NCBI RefSeq assembly: GCF_013141765.1
Contig: NZ_WHOD01000005.1
Coordinates: 44,389-108,388 of the forward strand
Source: Paenibacillus foliorum
GTDB taxonomy: Bacteria; Bacillota; Bacilli; Paenibacillales; NBRC-103111
DNA length: 64,000 nucleotides
Direction: 5' to 3'
Shown one piece after another: positions 1 through 7,395 of the stretch. A program made the position numbers and the translations under genes. Position 1 is the stretch's first letter. Each line of letters begins with the position of its first letter. A model generated the notes under the pieces. It was not told the DNA's origin. It did no database searches and was given only the letters and a program-made list of their open reading frames with translations.

Positions 1-48
1 GCGAAATTTAAATTTGGAACTAATTTTAATTAAAGAGAAAAAAAACAC

Positions 49-100
49 TTACATCATTGGTAAAAAATTTGTTATACTATCAAACAGACTGGTTGGTATG
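49..100 (+). promoter_or_regulatory. Promoter and operator region of the TetR gene
   Basis: A -35-like TTACAT (49-54) and a -10 TATACT (73-78) are 18 bp apart. Just downstream, the stretch at 81-98 reads on the minus strand as ACCAACCAGTCTG. This loosely resembles operators of LmrA/YxaF-type TetR repressors, so autoregulation is plausible. A clear Shine-Dalgarno AGGAGGA follows at about 103-109. Confidence 0.5.
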
Positions 101-119
101 TTAGGAGGAATACATTAAT

Positions 120-680
120 GTGGATACAAAATCGCTAATAATTGATACTGCTACAATTCTTTTTCAGCAAAAAGGTTACAAAAGTGTAGGACTCAATGAA
201 ATCTTAAAAGCTTGTAAAGTTACAAAAGGAGCGCTCTATCATCATTTTCCAAATGGCAAAGAAGAACTATTAATTGCTTGTTTACAGGCATTAAACGAAG
301 CAATTACGACAGATATCGAGAATATTTTCAGGGGACATTTATCAACTAAGGAAGCCACACAATCAATACTTGATAAGTTAATTCACAACTTAGAGACAGA
401 AGGTACCATTATCGGCTATACATTTAGCAGCATTGTCAGTGAAATGGCCACAGTGAGTGAACCTGTCCGCAATGCATGTAGTGCGCTTTATGAAAACATT
501 CAACATATTTACTGTGCAAAACTTGTAACTGATGGCTTTTCAAATGAATCAGCTTCCGCTATTGCATTGTTGATGACAGCTTCGATTGAAGGTGCGATGA
601 TGCTTTGTTTAACGCAAAAATCAACAGATCCTTTAAAAACGATCGCTAAACTATTACCGAATATAATTAAGGCGTTTTAA
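120..680 (+). CDS. TetR/AcrR family transcriptional regulator (LmrA/YxaF-like)
   Basis: This 186-residue protein has an N-terminal TetR helix-turn-helix (about residues 5-50, with GYKSVGLNEI and KGALYHHFPNGKEELL) and a helical ligand-binding C-terminal half. The reading frame starts at GTG 120. An overlapping ATG at 118 is followed by a stop within seven codons, so it is not the start. The protein probably represses itself and the following DUF2798 membrane protein gene. The ligand is unknown. The C-terminal domain fits the LmrA/YxaF group, whose members control drug or flavonoid-responsive efflux, but that is by family resemblance only. Confidence 0.9.
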   Translation: MDTKSLIIDTATILFQQKGYKSVGLNEILKACKVTKGALYHHFPNGKEELLIACLQALNEAITTDIENIFRGHLSTKEATQSILDKLIHNLETEGTIIGYTFSSIVSEMATVSEPVRNACSALYENIQHIYCAKLVTDGFSNESASAIALLMTASIEGAMMLCLTQKSTDPLKTIAKLLPNIIKAF

Positions 681-695
681 TGTAGAAATTTACGA

Positions 696-788
696 ATGCC
701 AAACGTTATTTCCTCCGTAACGTTATCGATTATTGGCATAATCGTCGCTGTACTTAGCGTATTGCTAAGGTCAGAAATATTTTTTTGA
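696..788 (+). CDS. Possible 30-residue hydrophobic peptide
   Basis: ATG at 696 opens a 30-codon frame ending in TGA at 786-788. The product is almost one transmembrane helix (it includes SIIGIIVAVLSVLL). It is in the same frame as the preceding TetR gene and sits 13 nt before the DUF2798 start. No good ribosome binding site precedes it. It may be a small membrane peptide or the remnant of a lost membrane gene. I do not recognise it. Confidence 0.3.
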   Translation: MPNVISSVTLSIIGIIVAVLSVLLRSEIFF

Positions 789-801
789 AAGGAAGAAAAA
801 A

Positions 802-1314
802 ATGAATCAAGAAACAAGATTGCCAAGAAACGGGAAGGAGGGCGCATTGTACGGCGCAATTATTGTTACACTGACAGCTCTATTTATGACGTCATCAAAT
901 GTCATTCTAGCGGTTGGGGAATTTAATGCAGACGTTGCCTTAACGATCCTTAAGACGTTACCGATCATGTGGATTATTGCTATGATTCTTGAACCGGTTC
1001 TTGTTGGCCGTATTGCAGAAAAATTGGTTGTAAAATTTACAGAATCAACGGATAGCTTTAATGCCAAAATTTTATTCCGCATCTTATTCACTGTAATAGG
1101 AATGTCAGCCTGTATGACGCTTATTGGTGATATTGTAGGAAACGGTTTTCATTCTGAAATTTTTAGCCACTTCTTGACGAATTGGCCAAGAAATTTCTTA
1201 ATTGTACTGATCGCTGAGAGCTTAGTAATTCAACCAATTGCACGATTTGCGATGGTAAAACTACATGCTTCCCAAGACAAAATAATCAAGACTGCTGATG
1301 TAAACGTACATTAA
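802..1314 (+). CDS. DUF2798 family membrane protein
   Basis: This is a 170-residue integral membrane protein with about four hydrophobic segments, arranged as two similar halves (about residues 17-75 and 85-150). The two-copy arrangement matches DUF2798 proteins. The start is set by GAAAGGAAG at 787-795. It lies downstream of the TetR gene on the same strand, with a strong terminator after it, so the two probably form one small unit. The biochemical role of DUF2798 is unknown. Transport or drug tolerance would be a guess from the regulator type. Confidence 0.82.
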   Translation: MNQETRLPRNGKEGALYGAIIVTLTALFMTSSNVILAVGEFNADVALTILKTLPIMWIIAMILEPVLVGRIAEKLVVKFTESTDSFNAKILFRILFTVIGMSACMTLIGDIVGNGFHSEIFSHFLTNWPRNFLIVLIAESLVIQPIARFAMVKLHASQDKIIKTADVNVH

Positions 1315-1344
1315 TTAACGAAACATAAACTCTTAATAAATGAA

Positions 1345-1390
1345 GAAGCTCTCAGTCGAACTGATTCGTCTGAAAGCTTCTATCTATTTT
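1345..1390 (+). terminator. Rho-independent terminator after the DUF2798 gene
   Basis: An 11-bp stem (1345-1355 with 1370-1380, GAAGCTCTCAG against CTGAAAGCTTC, one G-U pair) is followed by a T-rich tail. From 1391 to 1560 I see no gene. Confidence 0.75.
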
Positions 1391-1560
1391 ATTTCACAAT
1401 TACTTTTAAATTAGTTTCACCTGCCCCGTTATTACTAGCTTGAATAACGTAAAATATCGCCCTATAGCAGCCAATTGGATAACTCTGGCCCTCAAAATAA
1501 AGACCCCTTAACAAAGCTATGTGTACATTAATTGTATCGTATAAAGACTATTCTTACACA

Positions 1561-1650
1561 GCTAATCTGCCTGTTAGCATAACGCGGCTGCCGATCGTTG
1601 CCTGCAGCTGCGTCTAAGTTTTTATCATATCGTTTTCCGCTTAACGGAAA
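1561..1650. repeat. Palindromic cassette-boundary repeat, copy at the 3' side of the phosphotransferase
   Basis: A CTGCCTGTTAGCATAACG left half (1568-1585) is followed by a GCGGCTGCCGATC hairpin and then a TATCGTTTTCCGCTTAACGG right half (about 1628-1647). It lies 45 bp beyond the stop of the minus-strand phosphotransferase fragment. It belongs to the family described in the findings. Confidence 0.45.
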
Positions 1651-1694
1651 ATGGATAATCATTTACATTATTTCATATAATTGTTTCGCATTAT

Positions 1695-2420
1695 CTAAAT
1701 ATTTCCTAGCAAAGCGGACATATTCTTTTGATTTTCAGCAAGCCAAAGCATTTCCTTTGCGAAGCGAGCGGGAGGTACACTATGTTGATCCATGTTAGCA
1801 TTTATCCACAATGTGCTCTCCATATACCACAACAACTTTAATGAATTTGTTAAGTAACCCTTTATCACGGTGCGTTCTTCGCTGTACCCTTCAATAAATG
1901 CTGAAGCAAGGGAGATATCTAAATTATCATCTAACGCACATGATATAACAGCACGAGCAACATCAAGCTGCGGATAGTCATATTTTAGCCGATCAAAATC
2001 AAGAATTGCACTTAATCGATTATCATCAAATAAAAGATTATCGACCCACAGGTCACGATGAGTCCACCCTAATTGAAGTAATTCGAGTATTTCTATATTT
2101 ATATCTTCAGTTGCTCTACGTTGAGTTTCTATATCAGCAAGCAACCGAGTTTTACCAGCTTCCTTTGCCTGTTCCCAAACTGAGTTCCAATGTGCTAAAC
2201 GCTGCTTACGGCTTGGAGGAATAAATTGTGGGCTATTTTTAATACTAAGTGTTCCATCGTTTAACAATCGATGCATTTTTCCTGTTGCTCGACCTAAATC
2301 GTATATTTGATGTACATTAGTTTTACCTGGTGGAATTAGTTTGCCCTGGCAATATTCCATCACCGTGAAGCGTTCTCCGTTATCAGATTCAAGCAAAATA
2401 CTTTCATTATGTGATAGCAT
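1695..2420 (-). pseudogene. Aminoglycoside/choline-type phosphotransferase, C-terminal fragment
   Basis: These 241 codons encode the C-lobe of an APH/choline-kinase fold. The catalytic-loop motif HRDLWVDNLL and the metal-binding DFD (ILDFDRLKYDYPQLDVARA) are both present. The N-lobe with its ATP-binding lysine is missing. The apparent start ATG directly abuts an IS256-type inverted repeat at 2421, so this is a truncation and not a native start. A matching N-lobe fragment lies on the same strand at 5494-5748. Together they would make about 325 residues, the usual family length. The original substrate is unknown. Confidence 0.8.
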
Positions 2421-2525
2421 GGGTCTGTCAATAGTTTTGTGTAAACTCTATTAAAATAATTAATGGATGTAGGGAATAACGCGATCCCAGAAGTGGATGG
2501 AAAGCTGCAGGAGGATTTGTCCCCA
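2421..2525 (-). mobile_element. IS256-family right end: terminal inverted repeat plus last transposase codons
   Basis: Positions 2421-2448 begin GGGTCTGTCAATAGTTTTG, which looks like an IS256-family terminal repeat. Read on the minus strand, the codons from about 2525 to the stop at 2460 give WGQILLQLSIHFWDR followed by VIPYIH, which resembles the conserved C-terminus of IS256-type transposases. The rest of the element is absent. The end lies exactly against the truncated phosphotransferase. Confidence 0.6.
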
Positions 2526-2948
2526 GCCTATGTGTACCGGACTGCCGCTGTTTGTTCCGTTTTTTTTACTATCTGTAGATAGCCAAATATATTTTGTTTT
2601 AGAACTTGGCTGATCTAACCGCACCTGAATACCAATAATTTGACGATTAATATTCATAATGGGAATCATAAAACCAGTACCACCGAAAATTGTAAAATAA
2701 TCTCCGTATTTACCTTCTTTTGAATAAACCCCCGGTATAGAAGAAAGAGCAGCTTCACCATAGCGATCAAATAATATTTTACTAATTTTATGTCGATCGG
2801 ATATAGGTAAGGATCCATAACCATGTTCCTTTATTTCATTTTCTTTCAACCCTCTTGCTTTCAATAAATCATAGTGTAGCTGCGAGAGGGGAAGTAATTT
2901 AAAAAGATCTGTATAAACACCATGAAGCAGTTCTTTTATAGCCTCTAA
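2526..2948 (-). pseudogene. DUF3854/toprim primase-like fragment fused in frame to the IS256 tail
   Basis: The open frame runs from 2948 (just after a TAA) to the IS256 stop at 2460. It includes LLPLSQLHYDLLKARGL and GYGSLPISDR, then a GGTGFMIPIMN segment. This pattern matches the N-terminal part of DUF3854/toprim-like replication proteins carried by plasmids and integrative elements. There is no Met start or ribosome binding site, only a possible TTG at 2864. The frame passes directly into the transposase tail, so this is a recombination scar and not a functional gene. Confidence 0.5.
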
Positions 2949-2950
2949 TT

Positions 2951-3118
2951 ATGTATTTTGGACTTCACTACACGCTATATTTCATGAATTTTGGTATTGC
3001 TTCAAACAGTTTAGCGGTGGTTGCAATTTCTGCAGTAATTGGCGTTTTAGGTGTTTTAGCTACCCGCGCAGGGTTAAGTATTTATTTCAACCGAAATCCT
3101 ATTAATAGTGAGTCTTAA
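2951..3118 (+). pseudogene. Short hydrophobic C-terminal remnant (55 codons)
   Basis: ATG 2951 to TAA 3116-3118 encodes 55 residues with one clear membrane segment (AVVAISAVIGVLGVLATRAG) and a polar tail. There is no ribosome binding site, and a stop lies four codons upstream. It looks like the 3' end of a membrane protein gene caught between rearrangement points. The family is not recognised. Nothing is identifiable in 3119-3271. Confidence 0.25.
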
Positions 3119-3271
3119 TTATGTTATATTTATAAGGGTGCAATGAACAACACCATTCGCATTCTCAAGCGAAAAACCAGCGTGCCAGCTAGAATTAGGG
3201 TAAGGGGCAAAAGTTGAAGATTCGGCAACGAATTAAACAACTTTATTATCTCTATACAAATACAGGAAATA

Positions 3272-4465
3272 TCAGTTCATAGAATCTGCCGAAATCGTCT
3301 CACACCCGTTGAATAACGCAAACTTTTGGAAACAACTGTTCAAGGCTGTTCGCAATTGTGTTGTTTGCTTCACACCGTTCTCGTACCAGATGTTTTTAAC
3401 AACGAGCGTTCCAGTTTTTCGCTCCGCGATTATCTCGGCTCGTCCAATGAAGCTCTCTCCATATAATAGAGGCAGTACATAATAGCCGAATTTTCGTTTG
3501 ATTGCAGGAGTGTAAATCTCCCAGGTGTAATCGAAGTCAAACAATTCGTTGATAAGTTTTCTGTCCCATATGAAATTATCTAGCGGGGCAATAAGCTCGC
3601 AACGCAATTTCGGCTCCTGATTTTGCAGAACGGCTTCAATAAGCGGTAAATCCTCCGCGAGGCAGTACAGCATATCCTTCATTTGTTCCACGGCAACAGC
3701 AACAATGCAAGCTTCGTGTAATAGCTGGCGGAAAACTTCGTTACGCTGTGCTGCTTTCAACCCCCATATGTTCAGCCATGCATCTGACGCACGATTCCAT
3801 AAGAGACCAACAGAGCTAATTCGACGCAGTACCCGCCACTTATGATGCTCAAGCTCATCCTCCAACGGCTCTGATGCATTCAGTAGATTTGGCTGTATGT
3901 ACTTCTTGGCGATATCGTAATATTTACGCGTTCCTTTTTTATGATGGATAATCAACTCACCCGTCGAATACATCTGTTCCAGCACCGATCGAGATGAATT
4001 GTTTCCACCGCTCCAATGGATGACCGATTGCCAAGAGAAATCTCCATCCAATTTTAAATCATTCGAACTTAGCGCACCGTGATTTTGGATATGAGCCCGT
4101 ACTTGCGCTGTCAACGCTTCCATTTCGGGATAGCGTTCGGCATGTTGTCGGGCGGCTTGCCTGTATCGCTCAAAATACGGCCAGTCCTCGACAGGGATAA
4201 TGGCCAGGTTCTTGTCGGGATAATCGACAAGGCTTCTATCCTCATAAAGCAACTCGGCGAGCATTCCCTTGGTAAATCCCTTAATTCGCGATTGTAGCAC
4301 CAATTCGGCGTTTTTTCCGCAAACATCGATGGGGTCGTATTGAATACAGTTGACCTGCCGAGCAAAATCCAATACGCCCTGCTTCCCACTAAATTTATAT
4401 TTGCCCAAAAGTCCATGCTTCAACAACAGAAATTGCCGTGCCTGGCGGTTTGTTAATTGAATCAT
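3272..4465 (-). CDS. YcaQ/AlkZ-like winged-helix DNA glycosylase (HTH_42 family)
   Basis: This is a 397-residue protein of the winged-helix family that includes E. coli YcaQ, an interstrand-crosslink glycosylase, and Streptomyces AlkZ. These enzymes use a QxD catalytic motif, and QYD is present near residue 42 (in CIQYDPID). The length is normal. GTG at 4477 would overlap the AGAGGTAGGTG ribosome binding site, so ATG 4465 is the better start. The likely role is release of bulky alkylated or crosslinked bases, for example after natural-product damage. It sits alone within the DNA that splits the phosphotransferase gene. The in vivo substrate is inferred. Confidence 0.83.
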   Translation of the reverse strand: MIQLTNRQARQFLLLKHGLLGKYKFSGKQGVLDFARQVNCIQYDPIDVCGKNAELVLQSRIKGFTKGMLAELLYEDRSLVDYPDKNLAIIPVEDWPYFERYRQAARQHAERYPEMEALTAQVRAHIQNHGALSSNDLKLDGDFSWQSVIHWSGGNNSSRSVLEQMYSTGELIIHHKKGTRKYYDIAKKYIQPNLLNASEPLEDELEHHKWRVLRRISSVGLLWNRASDAWLNIWGLKAAQRNEVFRQLLHEACIVAVAVEQMKDMLYCLAEDLPLIEAVLQNQEPKLRCELIAPLDNFIWDRKLINELFDFDYTWEIYTPAIKRKFGYYVLPLLYGESFIGRAEIIAERKTGTLVVKNIWYENGVKQTTQLRTALNSCFQKFALFNGCETISADSMN

Positions 4466-4595
4466 GTTTGTTCGCACCTACCTCTAGTTTAGTTTTTTTA
4501 TTATATTACAGTGGAGGCTGGAGGGGAAAAGAAAAAGAAGGCGTGGAGGAAAATTTATTTCACGTACTCGCTGAGCGTGTTTCTTGTACTTTTTA

Positions 4596-4640
4596 TTGGC
4601 TGGCTTGAGTCCAATGCAATACCGAACTCAAACCAACCAA
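4596..4640. repeat. Inverted repeat between the YcaQ-like and DinB genes
   Basis: Arms 4596-4610 and 4626-4640 (TTGGCTGGCTTGAGT against ACTCAAACCAACCAA) pair at 13 of 15 positions with a 15-nt loop. It lies upstream of the minus-strand YcaQ-like gene and downstream of the DinB gene. It could be an operator or a weak terminator. Confidence 0.35.
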
Positions 4641-4709
4641 TCAGCCGTATAATAAAAACTCTAACTTTAAGGAGTCACTACCAAGGAAGGCATCTTTTCG
4701 TTATTGCAT

Positions 4710-5168
4710 TTATTTTGTTGGATCCATCACAGGCGGTACTGGTAAGCCTGCTTGACGTAATAGCAGCATCATTTGGCCGCGGTGATGTGTTTGGTGGTCA
4801 ATTAAGAAACGTAATACTGCGCCTTTTGTTGCAAGACTTGCAATGCCTGTTTCTGTTAGCAAGTCCTCATCGGATAGCTTGGCTACCTCTTCCTTGACTG
4901 CCTCTGCTGCTTTTTCGTAAGTTGCTACAATTTCTCTTGCTGTCGCTGGAGCTGGTTCATCTTGACCAATCATTGGTACAGTTAAACCTGCTAAATGACT
5001 AAAATAACCTGTTGTTTCTACTAAATGCCAGCCTAACCAACCTAGTGTACTATGCCCTTCCAAAATACTTTGTCCTAATTTGTCATCTGTTACGGCTTGC
5101 AATACTTGCAATGTCCCTTTCACAGCAACTGCCCATTCCTTTGAAAAATCATCCACTTGTCGATACAT
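4710..5168 (-). CDS. DinB-family protein
   Basis: This is a 152-residue four-helix-bundle protein of the DinB/YfiT superfamily. The putative metal-ligand histidines are in GWLGWHLVETTGYF and in the C-terminal HQTHHRGQ motif. The start is placed at ATG 5168 because AGGAGGAG lies just upstream; an earlier in-frame ATG at 5210 has no such site. DinB proteins include thiol-dependent S-transferases and uncharacterised stress proteins, and nothing here fixes a substrate. It appears to be a single-gene transcript. Confidence 0.83.
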   Translation of the reverse strand: MYRQVDDFSKEWAVAVKGTLQVLQAVTDDKLGQSILEGHSTLGWLGWHLVETTGYFSHLAGLTVPMIGQDEPAPATAREIVATYEKAAEAVKEEVAKLSDEDLLTETGIASLATKGAVLRFLIDHQTHHRGQMMLLLRQAGLPVPPVMDPTK

Positions 5169-5385
5169 CCAAACTCCTCCTCTATCATTCACTTCTCTTT
5201 TATCATACAAAATATTTGCTCTAAAGAAAAGGAAAAATGCGAACCTTTGTTCTTAATGAAAAAATGCGTACAAAAAAAATCTATATCCGCTAAACTTGAG
5301 AATACCGCCAAACAGGTTAGCGAGGTATATAGATGCACGATCTGGGTGTTCTTCGGAAGTTGGAAATACTTTTTACTTTCGAGTT

Positions 5386-5748
5386 TTACAATAGGGAAAA
5401 GTAGAAACTTTGTGAAATATTGTACTTATAGTAACGGAGGGCATTAGTTGAATAAGGCTCATTTAATTGATCAAACTTTTTTATAAAAATCCTCATATTT
5501 GGACAAGCAAGACCTTGGTTAAATAATCTAACCTGTTGAGAGAATGCAAACAATAGCTCCTCTGGATTATACAATTTATATCTTTTTTTGTTGTATTGTT
5601 TAAGTAAAAATTGACCTGAATCAGTTGCAACTTTCCATTTTAAGTTTAACCAACCTCGTTTTATTGGAGTAGATTCAAGTACTTTCAAATCGAAGAGGCG
5701 ATGAAATGTTTTTATTAGGTCATCTCGGATCATTTCATCTGATAACAT
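5386..5748 (-). pseudogene. Aminoglycoside/choline-type phosphotransferase, N-terminal fragment
   Basis: Residues 1-85 look like the N-lobe of an APH/choline-kinase fold, with the strand-loop-strand RGWLNLKWKVATDSGQFLLK carrying the likely ATP-binding lysine and ending in NQGLACPNM. After about 5494 the frame runs into unrelated sequence. On the same strand, the C-lobe fragment at 2420-1695 begins MLSHNESILL, which would continue CPNM naturally. I infer one gene split by about 3 kb. No target-site duplication longer than ATG is visible, so the event was probably not a simple single insertion. Confidence 0.72.
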
Positions 5749-5830
5749 TTGACCAACTCCTAAATTTACAGTGTATAAGTTTATATTCTTCGTGGGGTCC
5801 CATGTAACCTCTCTGCTAAATCTATGTTTT

Positions 5831-5880
5831 GCGTTATCCTGCCCGTTGCATACTGCCCACTATTTTAGTAAACGGGTAAA
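5831..5880. repeat. Cassette-boundary repeat, left-half copy upstream of the split phosphotransferase
   Basis: It reads GCGTTATCCTGCCCGTTGC at 5831-5849, then a degenerate remainder with AGTAAACGGGTAA. It lies 83 bp upstream of the N-lobe start, so the split gene is bracketed by a repeat on each side (the other at 1561-1650). Confidence 0.42.
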
Positions 5881-5930
5881 CGAATCTTCAAACGTGTAAA
5901 GAGCAGAGATGATGAATTAGGCACAAATAA

Positions 5931-5967
5931 AGGCCCGTATTTGCTCTAAACCAAGCTAATCGGGCCT
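5931..5967 (-). terminator. Terminator of the 7.2-6.0 kb operon
   Basis: AGGCCCG (5931-5937) pairs with CGGGCCT (5961-5967). Read on the minus strand, the stem is followed by TTTATTTG, so it would end the leftward transcript of the stalk-domain gene. Confidence 0.55.
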
Positions 5968-6039
5968 TACCTATTCTATCCCTCACCCTACCTCGCTCAG
6001 CCCCTGTTTATTTAATAGGCTGAACACGCTTATTGCTGA

Positions 6040-6741
6040 TTATTTTATTTTCTGCTGCTCTTCGTCGGTAATAAAGTATGCATGAATGTCGTAATGCGGA
6101 ACTTCGAAACCTTCGTGCCCATGCTTTTGGAACTCGATATCCACTTGCACGACAGCGGGTGACGGGACCCCTTTCATACCAGCCAGGTTAGTATGGTTAA
6201 CTCCTTTTATAAAATCGTCCTGAGCAATCATATATTCAAGGAACACCAGTTTTCCATCGTGTACGCCGAAGATCGGTCCGGTCGGTAGGTCTCCTGCTTG
6301 TGGATTTGACCAATGTTCGCCCATGGCAGGTACGCTCTCCGTTATTTTGATCGTTCCTTCGGGAAGCGCCAGTACATACACTTCCTGTTTACCGTCCCAA
6401 CTGACTTGCTGGGCGTGAACAGCATCGGCCAAATCCCGGATCCAGGCCGTCGGTTCATCTTGCTTCATGAATATATTTGAAATCTTTTTATCGTTAAAAA
6501 CCACTTCTTTGTTCCCATTGCTCAAGGTATACGTACGATCGAACAAATCAGCGAAAGCTCGAACGGACACATACGTTTTACCATCGGTCGTTACATGATT
6601 CGCCGCGGATTTCACTTCAACTCCGTTGACCATAATGGTCAAACCATCGCTTTTCTTCTCACTCGCCGTTATTCCGTGCGCCGATACGCTGCCGCACATT
6701 AGAATGAACAGACTAACAGCCAATAACATAATCTTTTTCAT
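6040..6741 (-). CDS. Secreted protein: copper-amine-oxidase-like stalk domain plus a DUF5602/TTHB210-like domain
   Basis: The 233-residue protein has a Sec signal peptide (MKKIMLLAVSLFILMCGSVSA). Next comes a stalk domain (about residues 35-95, VMVNGVEVKSAANHVTTDG-like and YVSVRAFADLF), common in Paenibacillus exported proteins. The C-terminal part contains MGEHWSNP, FLEYMIAQDDF and VPHYDIHAYFI, which I associate with DUF5602/TTHB210-like proteins. The start is placed at ATG 6741 after GGAGTGGG. The gene follows the DUF2269 membrane gene by 27 bp and presumably shares its promoter copy at 7263-7336. Function unknown; the His-rich C-terminus could bind metal. Confidence 0.72.
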   Translation of the reverse strand: MKKIMLLAVSLFILMCGSVSAHGITASEKKSDGLTIMVNGVEVKSAANHVTTDGKTYVSVRAFADLFDRTYTLSNGNKEVVFNDKKISNIFMKQDEPTAWIRDLADAVHAQQVSWDGKQEVYVLALPEGTIKITESVPAMGEHWSNPQAGDLPTGPIFGVHDGKLVFLEYMIAQDDFIKGVNHTNLAGMKGVPSPAVVQVDIEFQKHGHEGFEVPHYDIHAYFITDEEQQKIK

Positions 6742-6768
6742 AGCATCCCACTCCATTTTCTCAATTAA

Positions 6769-7221
6769 TTAAGGCTTAATAATCATAAATACGAATAATA
6801 CCAAGCCCATTGCCGAAGCTGCATAAAGCATCGTATTTGCTCTAGAGAGGTTGCCCCTTTGCTCCTGAGGAAGCTCGATTTTGCTTAAGTTCGTCGCATC
6901 GAACACCCATTGTGCGACACGTTTTTGCGCCGGAGCCACAAAGCCGATCACGACGATTTGGATCAGGACATAGAGTATAAGCGATCCCAATATCCACATC
7001 TGCGTGTAAGAACCATAGTTGCCCAGCGTGATGAGCAGAATACCTGAGATCACCGCAATGGAGCCCCCGATTTTCGGAAAAAAGTCCAGTAGACGAGCCA
7101 GCTTCATAGAGTGTCTCAATTGCTCCAACGTTTGGTTGTTCCTAACCAACACGTGTCCGAAAAATGTCGGACCAACACCAATAACCGCCGATAATACATG
7201 TATCAACACCAACCACTTCAT
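6769..7221 (-). CDS. DUF2269 family membrane protein
   Basis: This 150-residue integral membrane protein has four predicted helices (about residues 3-25, 50-68, 74-96 and 130-148). The opening MKWLVLIHVLSAVIGVGPTF, with its conserved His, is typical of DUF2269 (YkoY/YoaS-like) proteins. A GGAGA site precedes the ATG. It is the first gene of a two-gene operon with the secreted stalk protein. The promoter at 7263-7336 is about 90% identical to the one in front of the GG-leader peptide gene, so co-regulation with that system is likely. Confidence 0.78.
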   Translation of the reverse strand: MKWLVLIHVLSAVIGVGPTFFGHVLVRNNQTLEQLRHSMKLARLLDFFPKIGGSIAVISGILLITLGNYGSYTQMWILGSLILYVLIQIVVIGFVAPAQKRVAQWVFDATNLSKIELPQEQRGNLSRANTMLYAASAMGLVLFVFMIIKP

Positions 7222-7262
7222 TACCCAGTTTTCTCCTTTCTAGAAAACCTTGATTTGATAAC

Positions 7263-7336
7263 ATTAAGGGTACCATCTAGCTTTCGCGCATTCTATTATC
7301 CGAACGTAGCAAAATAGTCGATTTCGGGTATACCTT
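7263..7336 (-). promoter_or_regulatory. Duplicated promoter/operator, copy A
   Basis: These 74 bp match 11581-11654 at 67 positions, including 30 identical consecutive bases at the core. Read on the minus strand it has a GATAAT -10 about 16-17 bp from a TCGACT-like -35, preceded by GGTATACCCGAA. It drives leftward transcription toward the DUF2269 gene. Such conservation outside genes suggests a shared activator site. Confidence 0.65.
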
Positions 7337-7395
7337 CTCGTGCAGTCTGTGGCTTCAGCGCAATGACCGCGAATTCCGTGTGATTTCTTCTATAC

